This document shows positions 36,020 through 45,684 of a stretch of DNA of 64,000 nt, piece after piece. The stretch spans positions 806,001 to 870,000 of the forward strand of contig JQNW01000001.1 in the NCBI GenBank assembly GCA_000761475.1, given 5' to 3'. The DNA is from Chromohalobacter israelensis. Lineage in GTDB: Bacteria; Pseudomonadota; Gammaproteobacteria; Pseudomonadales; Halomonadaceae. Positions within the stretch are counted from its first letter, which is position 1. Every line of letters starts with the position of its first letter. A program made the position numbers and the translations under genes. The notes under the pieces were generated by a model. That model was not told the DNA's origin, searched no databases, and worked only from the letters and a program-made list of their open reading frames with translations.

Positions 36020-37126
36020 TCAGAACTCGATGGCGACATGACTCTTGGGCGTGCTGCAGCAGCTCAGGATATAACCGTCTGCCTCGTCCTCTTCGGTGAT
36101 ACCGCCGTTGTGCTCCATGGTGACCTCGCCGGCAAGCTTCTTGACCTTGCAGGTACCGCAGATACCCATGCCACAGGCCTTGGGGATGTGCAGGCCCAGC
36201 TTGGCGGCGGCGGCGTGCACGGTCTCTTCGGGCATGATGCGAATGCTCTTGCCACTGTTGCTGAATTCGACCTGCAGCATGTCGGCGGTATCGACGGCTT
36301 CCATCTCCGCCTCGGCCTGCTCGGCAAGTTCCTCCACATCCGCCCGGACATCGGCGGGCGTGGCCCCGAACGACTCCTCGTGATAGTGGCTCATGTCGAA
36401 GCCGTTGCTCTTCAGCACCTGCTTGACGGCCTTCATGTACGGCGTGGGCCCGCAACAGAAGATTTCGCGCTCCAGGTAATCCGGCACCATCAATTCGAGC
36501 ATCGCCTGCGCCAGGTAGCCGCGGAATCCCGCCCAGGGTTCGCCGCTTTCATCGCCACGCTCGCAGACGATATGCAGCCGGAAATCGGGAATTCGCGAGA
36601 AGATGTGCTCGAGTTCGCGGTGGAAGATGATGTCGCGAGGCGTGCGCGCGCTGTGCACGAACTGCAGATCGACATTGGCGTTGGTGTCGAAGAACCAGCG
36701 CGTCATCGACATCAAGGGCGTGACGCCGACCCCGCCGGACAGCATGAGCACCTTGTCGGCGGGATAGTCGATGACATTGAAATCCCCGACCGGGCCGTGC
36801 ACCACCAGCTCGCTGCCCACCTGCAGGTTTTCGTGCAGCCAGTTGGAGACACGCCCGTCGGGCAGTCGCTTGACGGTGATCGAGAAGCTGTAGGGCACGG
36901 AGGGCGAACTGGAGATCGTGTAGGACCGCATCACCGCTTCGCCGTCGATCTCCAGCTCCAGGGTCACGAACTGCCCCGGCTTGAAGAAGAACAGCACTGG
37001 CTGATCGGCCATGAAGCAGAAAGTGCGAACGTCCCAGGTTTCCTGGATGACCTTCACGCAGCGCACGTTGTGGCGCCCGTTCGTCCAGGTCTGGGTCGTG
37101 ACGGGATTGAAGAAATTCTGGGTCAT
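36020..37126 (-). CDS. gbcB: glycine betaine demethylase, reductase subunit GbcB
   Basis: A 368-residue reductase that passes electrons from NAD(P)H to the Rieske oxygenase GbcA. The ferredoxin-NADP reductase-like half has RSYTIS (67-72) for flavin and GGVGVTPL (131-138) and CCGPTPYM for the nucleotide. The C-terminal [2Fe-2S] domain has C318, C323, C326 and C356 (ACGMGICGTC, then SCC). It is divergent from gbcA. Glycine betaine monooxygenase of this composition has been studied in Chromohalobacter salexigens and Pseudomonas. It is cytoplasmic. Confidence 0.93.
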   Translation of the reverse strand: MTQNFFNPVTTQTWTNGRHNVRCVKVIQETWDVRTFCFMADQPVLFFFKPGQFVTLELEIDGEAVMRSYTISSSPSVPYSFSITVKRLPDGRVSNWLHENLQVGSELVVHGPVGDFNVIDYPADKVLMLSGGVGVTPLMSMTRWFFDTNANVDLQFVHSARTPRDIIFHRELEHIFSRIPDFRLHIVCERGDESGEPWAGFRGYLAQAMLELMVPDYLEREIFCCGPTPYMKAVKQVLKSNGFDMSHYHEESFGATPADVRADVEELAEQAEAEMEAVDTADMLQVEFSNSGKSIRIMPEETVHAAAAKLGLHIPKACGMGICGTCKVKKLAGEVTMEHNGGITEEDEADGYILSCCSTPKSHVAIEF

Positions 37127-37412
37127 GGAAAGTCTACCTGGTCGCGCGACGGTATCCGACGTTTCAGCGCATTGTGATCATGCGGCTCAGTGGCCACTTG
37201 CCTGCCAACGACTCACGCATGCCAGCCCCGGCCACGCCTTGCAGTCGCTGTCTTCGATGGGCGTCGTCACTGCATCGGCCGGTGTCGCGAGCAGACAATT
37301 CGCTTGAGTGGCGATACGCCACACTCCTTGTCACTCGCGCCTCTCACGCATACCCCATTCAATGTCATTGGCGCCATCCGTTATCGAACCGGCGCACGAA
37401 GAGGATGCCTTC
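37127..37412. promoter_or_regulatory. divergent gbcB / gbcA promoter region
   Basis: 286 bp between divergent start codons must hold both promoters and, by analogy with Pseudomonas, one or more GbdR sites. No strong -35/-10 pair or long palindrome stands out by eye, which fits activator-dependent promoters. Confidence 0.45.
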
Positions 37413-38699
37413 ATGGATCTGCTCGCTACATCCGCATTAGACGATCCCCTGGCCGCCGCGCGTGACGCGACCGCCGACATGCTGCGCCAGCGGCAAGGCG
37501 ACCATTCCTTGCCGCAGCCGTTCTACAACGATCCACGAGTGTTCGCGCTGGAAATGCGCGAGATCTTCGAGCAAGAATGGCTGTTCGTCGGCATGACCTG
37601 CGAAATTCCCGCCAAGGGCAATTACCTGACCGTGCAGATCGGCGACAATCCCATCATCGTGGTGCGCGGCGATCAGGGCACGATCCATGCTTTCCACAAC
37701 GTGTGCCGACATCGGGGGTCCCGACTTTGCACCCAGGCGAAGGGCAAGGTCGCCAAGCTGGTATGCCCCTACCATCAGTGGACCTACGAACTCGACGGCC
37801 GACTGCTGTTCGCGGGACAGGACATGGGCGAGGATTTCGACCTCGGTGCCCACGGCCTCAAGCCGGTGGCAGTGACGCACGCCGGTGGCTTCCTCTTCGT
37901 CAGCCTGGCCGATCAGCCGCCGGCCATCGACGATTTCCTGGCCACGCTCGATGACTATCTCGCGCCTTACGAGATGGATAACGTCAAGGTGGCGGCGGAG
38001 TCGAACATCGTCGAGCAGGCCAACTGGAAGCTGGTCATCGAGAACAACCGCGAGTGCTATCACTGCAACGGTGCGCATCCGGAGCTGCTCAATTCGCTGA
38101 TCGAGTACGATGACACCGACGACCCTCGCGCCACGCCCGCCTACCGCGACCTGGTCGCCCGCCAGCAGGCGCACTGGGAACAGCAGCAAGTCCCCTGGGC
38201 GCTCAAGCGCTTCGGCAAGCGCAACCGCTTGACCCGCACGCCGATGATCGAGGGCGTCGTCTCGATGACGATGGACGGTCGCCCGGCCAGCCAGCGGTTG
38301 ATGGGACGTCTGCCGAACCCCGACATGGGGTCGTTGCGCATTCTGCACCTGCCCAATTCATGGAACCATTTCATGGGCGATCATGCCGTGGTCTTCCGCG
38401 TACTGCCGCTGGGCCCGCAGCAAACACTGGTGACCACCAAGTGGCTGGTCCATCGCGACGCTCAGGAAGGCGTCGACTACGACCCGGAATGGATGCGCAA
38501 GGTGTGGGACGCCACCAACGACCAGGACCGTCAACTGGCCGAGGAAAACCAGCGCGGCATCAACTCCGTCGCCTACCAGCCGGGGCCCTACTCCAGGACC
38601 TACGAATTCGGCGTGATCGACTTCGTCGACTGGTACAGCGACACGATGCTGTCGCGACTGGACGCAGAGGCCCCTTCATTGCACATCGTTCAGGGCTGA
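37413..38699 (+). CDS. gbcA: glycine betaine demethylase, Rieske oxygenase subunit GbcA
   Basis: A 428-residue terminal oxygenase. The Rieske [2Fe-2S] ligands are C98-x-H100 (CRHRGSRLC) and C118-x-x-H121 (CPYHQW). The mononuclear iron site includes H217 and H222 in NNRECYHCNGAHPELL. It removes one methyl group of glycine betaine as formaldehyde, giving dimethylglycine. The ATG at 37413 has AGAGG upstream; the open frame extends 35 codons further without support. A strong hairpin follows the stop. It is divergent from its reductase gbcB. Confidence 0.94.
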   Translation: MDLLATSALDDPLAAARDATADMLRQRQGDHSLPQPFYNDPRVFALEMREIFEQEWLFVGMTCEIPAKGNYLTVQIGDNPIIVVRGDQGTIHAFHNVCRHRGSRLCTQAKGKVAKLVCPYHQWTYELDGRLLFAGQDMGEDFDLGAHGLKPVAVTHAGGFLFVSLADQPPAIDDFLATLDDYLAPYEMDNVKVAAESNIVEQANWKLVIENNRECYHCNGAHPELLNSLIEYDDTDDPRATPAYRDLVARQQAHWEQQQVPWALKRFGKRNRLTRTPMIEGVVSMTMDGRPASQRLMGRLPNPDMGSLRILHLPNSWNHFMGDHAVVFRVLPLGPQQTLVTTKWLVHRDAQEGVDYDPEWMRKVWDATNDQDRQLAEENQRGINSVAYQPGPYSRTYEFGVIDFVDWYSDTMLSRLDAEAPSLHIVQG

Positions 38700-38727
38700 G
38701 CGTTTCTCTGACGGTGCGTATCGGACA

Positions 38728-38773
38728 AATGCCCCACCACGCGATACATGTCATGCATGCGTGGTGGGGCATT
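38728..38773 (+). terminator. terminator-like hairpin after gbcA
   Basis: Perfect 15-bp arms (AATGCCCCACCACGC and its complement) are separated by 16 bases, 29 bp past the gbcA stop, with CGTTTT a few bases further. It also separates gbcA from the convergent small gene at 38835. Confidence 0.75.
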
Positions 38774-38834
38774 CCCGTTTTGCCTGGTGCCTTGTCATCC
38801 TCATAACAGGCCGAATGTCCGAGCGAGGATACCT

Positions 38835-39077
38835 CTAGGTACGCAAACGAGGCAGCAGATGGGTTTCGATCGCCTGGCGTACCGAGGGCAGCATTTCATC
38901 GCTGTGCTGCATCATGTGCTGAATGGCCTCGGGCAACCCCTCCACCCCGACTTCATTGTACTTGCAGGCGGCCATCCGGGCACTGGTCTCGGGGCAGGCC
39001 CCGTCGGGAATCCGGACACCCAGTGCCTGCAGGCGTTGGCGAAAGTCATCGCCGTCGATCAGGTCCGCGATCATCAT
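38835..39077 (-). CDS. small protein of unknown function
   Basis: An 80-residue protein that I do not recognise. It opens MMIADLIDGDDFRQRLQALG, has two cysteines (in GACPE and AACKY), and is predicted mostly helical and soluble with no signal peptide. GAGGAGGG sits a few bases upstream of the ATG, and the frame stays open with codon use like the neighbours, so it is probably real. It lies between gbcA (convergent) and purU (same strand, 141 bp apart), inside the betaine catabolic island. A role there is only positional inference. Confidence 0.6.
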   Translation of the reverse strand: MMIADLIDGDDFRQRLQALGVRIPDGACPETSARMAACKYNEVGVEGLPEAIQHMMQHSDEMLPSVRQAIETHLLPRLRT

Positions 39078-39218
39078 GGCTCACCCTCCTCGCGTCAGGG
39101 AAACACTACGTAAGCTTGTGGTTGTGGGTACTCGGCCGTCGTTGGGCGGTGTTGTCGTTTGCCGTCCCGTCATCCTTAGATTAGGAGAACGCTGGAAAAA
39201 TTCCCGCTTTCGCCTCCG

Positions 39219-40085
39219 TCAGCGCGCGAAGACCACGGTGCGCCTGGCATGCAGAAACACCCGTCGCTCCAGATGAAGCGATACCGCCCGCGCCAGGGTC
39301 AAGCATTCGATATCGCGTCCCTTGGCGACCAGGTCCTCGGGGTCATCGGCATGGCTGACAGGCTCCACGCCCTGGGTGATGATCGGCCCCTCATCGAGAT
39401 CGTCGTTGATGTAGTGCGCGGTGGCACCGACCAGCTTGACGCCTTTCTCGAACGCCTGATGGTAAGGTTTGGCGCCCTTGAACCCTGGCAGCAGCGAATG
39501 GTGGATGTTGATCGCCTTGCCCGTGAGCTTCTCGCACAGCTCGCTGGAAAGCACCTGCATGTAACGCGCCAGGATGACCAGCTCCGCCCCGGTGGACTCG
39601 ATCACTCGCCACACCTCGGCTTCCTGCTCGGCCTTGGTCTCGGGCGTGATCGGCAGGTGGTAATAAGGCAAACCGTGCCAGGCGACCAGCGGCTCGAGAT
39701 CGGGATGATTGGAAATCACCGCACGAATCGTCACCGGCAGTTGCCCCGTGCGATAGCGGTATAGCAGGTCGTTCAAGCAATGATCCGCCTTGGATACCAT
39801 GATCACCACCGGCATGCGCGCCTCCGGCGCGGTCAGCTCGAAGACCATGTCGAACTCGGCCGCGCGGGCGGCGAACGCCGCCTGGAAGGTATCGGCGTCG
39901 AAATCCGCCTCCTCGGGCTGGAAGGCCGTGCGGATGAAAAAGCGCTCACCGTGGCGGTCATCGAAGGATTGCTGCTCGGTGATGTAGCAGCGGCACTCCT
40001 TCAAGAAACGCGTGACCACGTCGACAGTCCCCAGGCGGCTGGGGCACTGAGCGGTGAGGATCCAGGTGGCATCTTTACGCCTCAT
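39219..40085 (-). CDS. purU: formyltetrahydrofolate deformylase
   Basis: A 288-residue enzyme with an N-terminal ACT-type domain (about 5-80) and a C-terminal formyltransferase fold. The catalytic residues expected for the family are N193, H195 (NIHHSLLPGF) and D231 (DDLDEGPIITQ). It hydrolyses 10-formyl-tetrahydrofolate to formate and tetrahydrofolate. The ATG at 40085 overlaps the soxG stop by 11 bp, so it is coupled to the sarcosine oxidase operon, where it recycles tetrahydrofolate loaded by SoxA. The released formate can go to the formate dehydrogenase encoded upstream. Confidence 0.92.
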   Translation of the reverse strand: MRRKDATWILTAQCPSRLGTVDVVTRFLKECRCYITEQQSFDDRHGERFFIRTAFQPEEADFDADTFQAAFAARAAEFDMVFELTAPEARMPVVIMVSKADHCLNDLLYRYRTGQLPVTIRAVISNHPDLEPLVAWHGLPYYHLPITPETKAEQEAEVWRVIESTGAELVILARYMQVLSSELCEKLTGKAINIHHSLLPGFKGAKPYHQAFEKGVKLVGATAHYINDDLDEGPIITQGVEPVSHADDPEDLVAKGRDIECLTLARAVSLHLERRVFLHARRTVVFAR

Positions 40086-40734
40086 GATGGCTTTCTCGTG
40101 TGACACCGATACCATACTCCTCGCCGGCATCGAGCAGCCAGCGGTATACGTAGTCGGCAAAACTGCGCCGCACGATGATTTCCCAGCGCGCCTCGTCCGG
40201 GCGACGCAGGATGACGTTGGTCTTGGCGAAACACGTGGTGACCCCCTTGCCAACGGGGAACGCATGCGGATGCACGTCGTAGGCCGTCGACTTCATCAGC
40301 ACATCGCGCGCGGCCTCGCCACTGAGCTCGATCACCGTCTGCCCACCGCCGACACTGACGATGGCGAAATGAGACTCGCCCAAGGCCTGACGCAGCTTGC
40401 CTTCCACGGCGAATTCCTCGCCTCCCGGCACGATCAGCAGCCACTCGTCCGGCGATAGCCACTGCACCGAGTAGCGACCGTCGTCGGCGACGGTGAGCGT
40501 ATTGGGACGGCCGGGAAGGCTAAGGCCGAGCACCTCGCGCAGCGCTTCGTCGATCACGATGGCCCCGCCACGCAGGATGAGATGTCCGAGAAACGCACGT
40601 TCGGCCATGACCACGCGGCTGTGTCGTGCGGGCGCGGGCGTACCGCTGCTGGCGTACGAATACGCCAGCGGCGACTCGGCGGCGACGACGGCATGGTCGG
40701 CGCGGGCATCGTAGACATTGACCGGGTTAGACAT
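40075..40734 (-). CDS. soxG: sarcosine oxidase gamma subunit
   Basis: A 219-residue protein of the SoxG family. Typical segments are LPGRPNTLTVADDGRYSVQW, in pieces GLSLPGRPNTL and WLSPDEWLLIVPGGEE, and VSVGGGQTVIELSGEAARDV with MKSTAYDVHPHAFPVGK. The gamma subunit is part of heterotetrameric sarcosine oxidase and resembles part of the aminomethyltransferase fold. The ATG at 40734 overlaps the soxA stop by 8 bp and has GGGAG upstream. purU overlaps its end. Confidence 0.9.
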   Translation of the reverse strand: MSNPVNVYDARADHAVVAAESPLAYSYASSGTPAPARHSRVVMAERAFLGHLILRGGAIVIDEALREVLGLSLPGRPNTLTVADDGRYSVQWLSPDEWLLIVPGGEEFAVEGKLRQALGESHFAIVSVGGGQTVIELSGEAARDVLMKSTAYDVHPHAFPVGKGVTTCFAKTNVILRRPDEARWEIIVRRSFADYVYRWLLDAGEEYGIGVTRESHHEA

Positions 40735-43700
40735 GCTGGCGCTCTCCCTTGGGATCGACGAATTGGGTGCCGACGATCTCGGCTTCATGCACGCGCCCAT
40801 CGGCCATCGGCAGATAGACGCTCTCGCCCATGCGCTGGTGTCCGCCCTTGACCACCGCCAGGGCGAAGCCGCTTTCCAGCGTCGGGCTGTAGTAGCTCGA
40901 GGTCACGTGGCCCACCATGGGCATGGGAATCGCGTGGTCGGGGTCGAAAACGATCTGTGCGCCTTCCTCCAGCACGACCGAAGGGTCCTTGGGGCGCAGC
41001 CCCACCAGCTGCTTGCGATTTTCGCGGCGGGTATCGGAACGCGTCAGTGCCCGCTTGCCGATCCAGGGAAAGGGCTTGTCATAGCCGATGGCCCAGTGCA
41101 TGCCAAGGTCCTCGGGCGTCACCGAGCCATCGGTGTCCTGACCGACGATGATGAAACCCTTTTCGGCACGCAGCACATGCATCGTCTCGGTGCCGTAGGG
41201 CGTCAGACCGTACTTGTCACCGTGCGCGAACAGCGCCTTCCAGACATGCATGGCGTAGTGCGCCTGGACGTTGATCTCGAAGGCCAGCTCGCCGGTGAAG
41301 GAGATCCGGAATACCCGCGCGGGAACGCCGGCCACGTGTCCTTCACGCCAATCCATGAACTTGAACGCTTCACGGTCGAGATCGATATCGGTCAGCTCGG
41401 CGAGCAGCTTGCGCGCCTCGGGGCCGGTAAGGGTCATCGTCGCCCAGTGATCGGTGACCGAGGTGAAGGAGACGTCGAGTTCCGGCCATTCCGTCTGATG
41501 CCAGAGTTCCAGCCATTCCAGCACGGGGGCGGCATTGCCGGTGGTGGTGGTCATCAAGAAGTGATTCTCGGCCAGGCAACTGGTGGTGCCGTCGTCCATC
41601 ACCATGCCGTCGTCGCCGCACATCAGTCCGTAGCGCACGCGACCAGGTGCCAGCTTCTGCCACTTGTTGGTGTAGATGCGGCCGAGGAACTCGCGTGCAT
41701 CAGCACCCTGTATGTCGATCTTGCCCAGGGTCGAGGCATCGAGAATGCCCACGCCTTCACGCACTGCCCGGCATTCACGGACCACTGCCTCGTGCATGGT
41801 TTCCAGGCGGGTGCCCTCGGCGGTGCGGCGTTCGCGCGGAAAATACCACGGCCGCTTCCATTGGCCGACGTCCTCGAACTCGGCGCCGTTGGCCTCGTGC
41901 CAGGCTTGCAGCGGTGTGTAGCGCGCGGGGTCGAAAAGCTCGCGGCAATGGCGGCCGACGATCACGCCGAAAGGCACCGGCGTGTAGTTGGGACGAAACA
42001 CCGTGGTACCGGTCTCGGGAATGCTCTGGCCCAGGCAGCGCGCGGCAATCGCCATGCCGTTGATGTTGCCCAGCTTGCCTTGATCGGTCCCGAAGCCCAT
42101 GGCGGTGTAGCGCTTGACGTGCTCGATGGACTCGAAGCCTTCGCGCGTGGCGACCTCGATGGCACCGGCGGTGACATCGTTCTGCAGATCGACGAACTGC
42201 TTGGGAGCGCGCAATGTAGACTTCTCGTGCGGCACCTGGAAGAGCGCGCAGGCCGGCCCTTCGTCAGGCGCCTCGCAATGCGGAGAGGCCGCCGCCGGCG
42301 TCGCAGCGGTAAACCCGAGCGCCGTCGCTGCCCGCACGCCGGTGTCGAGACCATCCGCCAGGACCGCGTTCAGTGGATAGACGCCACGTGCGCCGCCCGC
42401 CGCATGGACACCCGCCACGGTGGTCGGCACGAAGCCGAGGATCGACTCATCCCACACGGGGCGCGCACCGGTATGCGATGCCAGGTGAATGACCGGGCTG
42501 TAGCCGCCGGAACTGGCGATGGTGTCGCATGCCAGCGTTTCGACCTGGCCGACCACCGTGAACGCTTCACGATCGATCCTCGCCACACGGGCCGCAGACA
42601 CGCGTTGCGACCCCTTGGCCTCGATCACGGCGCTGCCGGTGATGATCCGGATCCCCGCCGCCCTGGCGCGTTCGACGACGTCGCCTTCGGGCGCATCGCG
42701 GGCGTCGACGATGGCCGCCACCTCGCGGCCTGCCTCCTGCCAGTCCAGCGCCGCGCGATAGGCGTGATCGTTGCTCGTGGAGAGCACCAGACGGTTGCCC
42801 GGCACCACGCCGTAGCGACGAATGTAGGTCGACACCGCGCCCGCCAGCAGATTGCCGGGCACGTCGTTGTGGGCATATACCAGCGGACGTTCGTGGGCGC
42901 CGGTGGCCAGCACCACCTGGCCGGCCCGCACACGGTGCATCCGCGAACGTACCGGACGATGACCATCGGCCGACACCGCCGTCTCGCCGAGATGCTCGGT
43001 ACGGCGTTCGTGCAGAGTCACGAAGTGATGATCATGGTAACCGTTGGCAGTGGTGCGTGGCAGCAACGTCACGTTGTCCATCTCGGCCAGCGTGGCGAGC
43101 GTCTCGCGTGCCCATTGCGCCGCCGGGCGATCGTCGAGCTGGGCCCGGCTGTCGAGCAACGAACCGCCCATTTCTTCCTGCTCATCGCAGAGGATCACCC
43201 GTGCGCCGGCATGTGCCGCCGCCAGGGCAGCGCTCAAGCCCGCGGGGCCGGCCCCGACGACGAGCACGTCGCAATGCTGGTTCATGTGATCGTAGCGATC
43301 GGGATCCGCCGCCGTGGGACTGCTGCCGAGACCGGCCGTCTTGCGAATGGCCTTCTCGTAGGTCATCCACATCGAGTCCGGCGCCATGAACGTCTTGTAA
43401 TAAAAGCCCGGCGGCATGAACGGCCCCCCCAGCTTGCCCACCCAGCGCATCACGTCGCGCTGTGCATCGGGCCAGCCATTGGTGCTGCGGGCCTCCAGGC
43501 CATCGTAGAGCGCCTGCTGAGTGGCGCGCACGTTGGGCACCTGTGTCGCCGGCGTGGAACCCAGCTGGACGACCGCGTTGGGTTCTTCCGCGCCCGCCGC
43601 CACGATGCCGCGCGGCCGTGAATACTTGAAGCTGCGATTGACCAGGTCCACGCCATTGGCCAACAAGGCCGACGCCAGGGTATCCCCGGCATACCCCTGG

Positions 43701-43783
43701 TACGTTTGTCCGTTGAAGCGAAAGCTCAGCGGCTGGCGCCGGTCGATGCGCCCCCCTTGGGCAAGACGATTTGGCTGATTCAT
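40727..43783 (-). CDS. soxA: sarcosine oxidase alpha subunit
   Basis: A 1018-residue subunit, full length. The N-terminal ferredoxin-like fold (about 15-100; QTYQGYAGDTLASALLANG) precedes an NAD-binding FAD-type domain with CDVLVVGAGPAGLSAALAAA near residue 172. The C-terminal 400 residues are a glycine-cleavage T-protein-like domain (PARYTPLQAWHEANGAEFED, then MTLTGPEARKLLAEL), which binds tetrahydrofolate. The complex oxidises sarcosine to glycine, giving 5,10-methylene-tetrahydrofolate and peroxide. The start overlaps the soxD stop by 4 bp. Confidence 0.94.
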   Translation of the reverse strand: MNQPNRLAQGGRIDRRQPLSFRFNGQTYQGYAGDTLASALLANGVDLVNRSFKYSRPRGIVAAGAEEPNAVVQLGSTPATQVPNVRATQQALYDGLEARSTNGWPDAQRDVMRWVGKLGGPFMPPGFYYKTFMAPDSMWMTYEKAIRKTAGLGSSPTAADPDRYDHMNQHCDVLVVGAGPAGLSAALAAAHAGARVILCDEQEEMGGSLLDSRAQLDDRPAAQWARETLATLAEMDNVTLLPRTTANGYHDHHFVTLHERRTEHLGETAVSADGHRPVRSRMHRVRAGQVVLATGAHERPLVYAHNDVPGNLLAGAVSTYIRRYGVVPGNRLVLSTSNDHAYRAALDWQEAGREVAAIVDARDAPEGDVVERARAAGIRIITGSAVIEAKGSQRVSAARVARIDREAFTVVGQVETLACDTIASSGGYSPVIHLASHTGARPVWDESILGFVPTTVAGVHAAGGARGVYPLNAVLADGLDTGVRAATALGFTAATPAAASPHCEAPDEGPACALFQVPHEKSTLRAPKQFVDLQNDVTAGAIEVATREGFESIEHVKRYTAMGFGTDQGKLGNINGMAIAARCLGQSIPETGTTVFRPNYTPVPFGVIVGRHCRELFDPARYTPLQAWHEANGAEFEDVGQWKRPWYFPRERRTAEGTRLETMHEAVVRECRAVREGVGILDASTLGKIDIQGADAREFLGRIYTNKWQKLAPGRVRYGLMCGDDGMVMDDGTTSCLAENHFLMTTTTGNAAPVLEWLELWHQTEWPELDVSFTSVTDHWATMTLTGPEARKLLAELTDIDLDREAFKFMDWREGHVAGVPARVFRISFTGELAFEINVQAHYAMHVWKALFAHGDKYGLTPYGTETMHVLRAEKGFIIVGQDTDGSVTPEDLGMHWAIGYDKPFPWIGKRALTRSDTRRENRKQLVGLRPKDPSVVLEEGAQIVFDPDHAIPMPMVGHVTSSYYSPTLESGFALAVVKGGHQRMGESVYLPMADGRVHEAEIVGTQFVDPKGERQHV

Positions 43784-44139
43784 GCCCGGACTCCTTCGTG
43801 TATATCCTTGGCGTCGGCGCGGCCTTCGGCACCGTGGGCCTCGCCCGTCTCGCGCGGCGCCGCCGTCACCTGGGGCTGTGCGCCCATCTTGTAGGTCTCG
43901 AGGATTTCGTAGCTCACCGTGTGTCGGGTGATGTTGAAGAACTTGCGACAGCCCACCGCATGAACCCACAACTCATGGTGAATACCGCGCGGATTGTCGC
44001 GGAAGAACAGATAGTCGCCCCATTCCTCGTCGCTGCAGGCGTCCGGGTCATCGGGACGCGCGATGTGTGCCTGGCCCTTGGGATGGAATTCCTCTTCCTC
44101 GCGATGTTCTTCGCAATACGGGCAGTAAATATGGAACAT
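43780..44139 (-). CDS. soxD: sarcosine oxidase delta subunit
   Basis: A 119-residue subunit, cytoplasmic. The zinc site is visible as CPYC (C6, C9) near the start and H60 and C64 in WVHAVGCRKFFNITRHT. The C-terminal 30 residues are Ala/Gly/Glu-rich and likely flexible. It is coupled to soxA by a 4-bp overlap. Its distance from soxB (155 bp) is unusually long for this operon and is filled by a MITE-like element. Confidence 0.92.
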   Translation of the reverse strand: MFHIYCPYCEEHREEEEFHPKGQAHIARPDDPDACSDEEWGDYLFFRDNPRGIHHELWVHAVGCRKFFNITRHTVSYEILETYKMGAQPQVTAAPRETGEAHGAEGRADAKDIHEGVRA

Positions 44140-44151
44140 GGTGGTTCTCCC

Positions 44152-44298
44152 TTAGGCACTGTCTGAAAAGTGCCTGCGCTCGATCATACGGCGTTAAAAA
44201 TAGGCTCAAAGTACTCATTTACGATCTGTAAACTCCGTCTTTTCGCCCATTTTTGCCTTGTCTGATAATCGCTCGTCGACTTTTCAGACGAGTCCTAG
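44152..44298. mobile_element. MITE-like dyad element between soxB and soxD
   Basis: About 147 bp with inverted ends that share GTCTGAAAAGT (44161-44171) and ACTTTTCAGAC (44279-44289). The dyad continues inward (GCGTTAAAAATAGGCTCAAAG-like left arm against a CTTTTCGCCCATTTTTGCC-like right arm), so the whole unit could fold as one long imperfect hairpin. It is flanked by TTAG and CTAG, compatible with a short YTAR-type target duplication as made by some IS5-family elements. It has no coding capacity. The soxB stop codon lies in the right-hand CTAG. Confidence 0.6.
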
Positions 44299-45545
44299 TG
44301 CGCGACGCCAGCGGCGCCGTGCTCGTCGATCAACGCCCCACTGTGGAAACGATCGATGGAAAACGGCGCGGCGATGGGATGCATCTCGCCCTTGGCCAGA
44401 CTGGCCGCGAAGACATGTCCCGAGCCCGGAGTCGCCTTGAAACCGCCCGTCCCCCAGCCGCAGTTGAAGTAGAGTCCCTTGACCTTGGTCTTGGAGAGGA
44501 TCGGACAGGCATCCGGACAGGTATCGACGATGCCGCCCCACTGCCGGTTCATGCGCACCCGCGAGAAGATCGGGAACATCTCGACGATGGCCTGCAGGGT
44601 GTGCTCGACGGTGGGATAGCTGCCCCGCTGGCCGTAGCCGTTGTAGCCGTCGATGCCGGCACCGATGACCAGGTCGCCCTTGTCGGACTGGCTGATGTAA
44701 CCGTGCACGTGATTGGACATCACCACGGTATCGAGTACCGGCTTGAGCGGCTCGGAGACCAGCGCCTGCAAGGGATGCGACTCCAGCGGCAGGTTGAGGC
44801 CGGCCATGCGGGCCAGCACGCTGGAGTTGCCTGCCGTGACGCAGCCCACGGTCTTGGCCTCGATGTCGCCGCGGTTGGTATGCACGCCCAGGATCCGCCC
44901 ATCGCGAATCTTGAAGCCGGTGACCTCGGTGTTCTGCAGCAGGTCGACGCCCAGCGCATCGGCGGCGCGGGCATAGCCCCAGGCCACGGCATCGTGACGC
45001 GCCACCCCGGCGCGCGGCTGCCAGGATGCGCCCATGACCGGATATCGTGCATGCTTCGAGCAGTCCATGATCGGCACCAGCGACTGCACGCCCTGGGCAT
45101 CCAGCACCTCACCGTCGATACCGTTGAGTCGGTTAGCGTTGACCCGGCGCTGAATGTCGCGCATGTCCTGCAGGGTATGGCCCAGGTTCAACACGCCACG
45201 CTGGGAGAACATGACGTTGTAGTTGAGTTCCTGAGAGAGCCCTTCCCAATGCTTCATCGCATGCTCGTAGAGCGCCGCCGACTCGTCCCACAGGTAGTTG
45301 GAACGCACGATGGTGGTGTTGCGCGCAGTATTGCCGCCGCCCAGCCAGCCCTTCTCGAGCACCGCCACATTGGTGATGCCGTGCTCCTTGGCCAGATAGT
45401 ACGCCGTGGCCAGACCGTGGCCGCCGCCGCCGACGATGATCACGTCGTACCCCGGCTTGGGCGTGGGATTGCGCCATTGGCGTTGCCAATCCTCGTGGTG
45501 GCGTAACGCGTGCTTGACGAGGCCGAAGCCTGAATAACGTTGCAT
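44295..45545 (-). CDS. soxB: sarcosine oxidase beta subunit
   Basis: A 416-residue flavoprotein with a dinucleotide fold at [20 protein letters not shown] (residues 33-52). The segment [17 protein letters not shown] holds H184, the likely covalent FMN attachment site, and [18 protein letters not shown] is the C-terminal flavin-binding box. It carries the sarcosine oxidation site of the SoxBDAG complex. The ATG at 45545 has AGGAG upstream. It is first in the order soxB-soxD-soxA-soxG-purU. The C-terminus ([12 protein letters not shown]) looks native, so the adjacent MITE-like element has not truncated it. Confidence 0.94.
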   Translation of the reverse strand: MQRYSGFGLVKHALRHHEDWQRQWRNPTPKPGYDVIIVGGGGHGLATAYYLAKEHGITNVAVLEKGWLGGGNTARNTTIVRSNYLWDESAALYEHAMKHWEGLSQELNYNVMFSQRGVLNLGHTLQDMRDIQRRVNANRLNGIDGEVLDAQGVQSLVPIMDCSKHARYPVMGASWQPRAGVARHDAVAWGYARAADALGVDLLQNTEVTGFKIRDGRILGVHTNRGDIEAKTVGCVTAGNSSVLARMAGLNLPLESHPLQALVSEPLKPVLDTVVMSNHVHGYISQSDKGDLVIGAGIDGYNGYGQRGSYPTVEHTLQAIVEMFPIFSRVRMNRQWGGIVDTCPDACPILSKTKVKGLYFNCGWGTGGFKATPGSGHVFAASLAKGEMHPIAAPFSIDRFHSGALIDEHGAAGVAH

Positions 45546-45684
45546 GGCACCTCTCCTGCGCGATCCCCGTGCGCTGTCATGGCACGGCGACGTGTCTGTG
45601 TATGACGCGATGGTAGCCCCGTCCCTCCTGGCACGGGGTACTTGCAAGCGTCACGGCCGGATGCGTTTGCGACACGCCCCCGGA

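Noticed and set aside
40718-43621. 967-codon plus-strand open frame opposite soxA
   Set aside because: It is an antisense shadow of soxA: rich in His, Arg and Gly without domain structure, as expected from reading a GC-rich gene backwards.
44152-44298. truncation of soxB by the MITE-like element
   Set aside because: The 416-residue length and the [12 protein letters not shown] ending fit full-length beta subunits, so the element sits just outside the gene.
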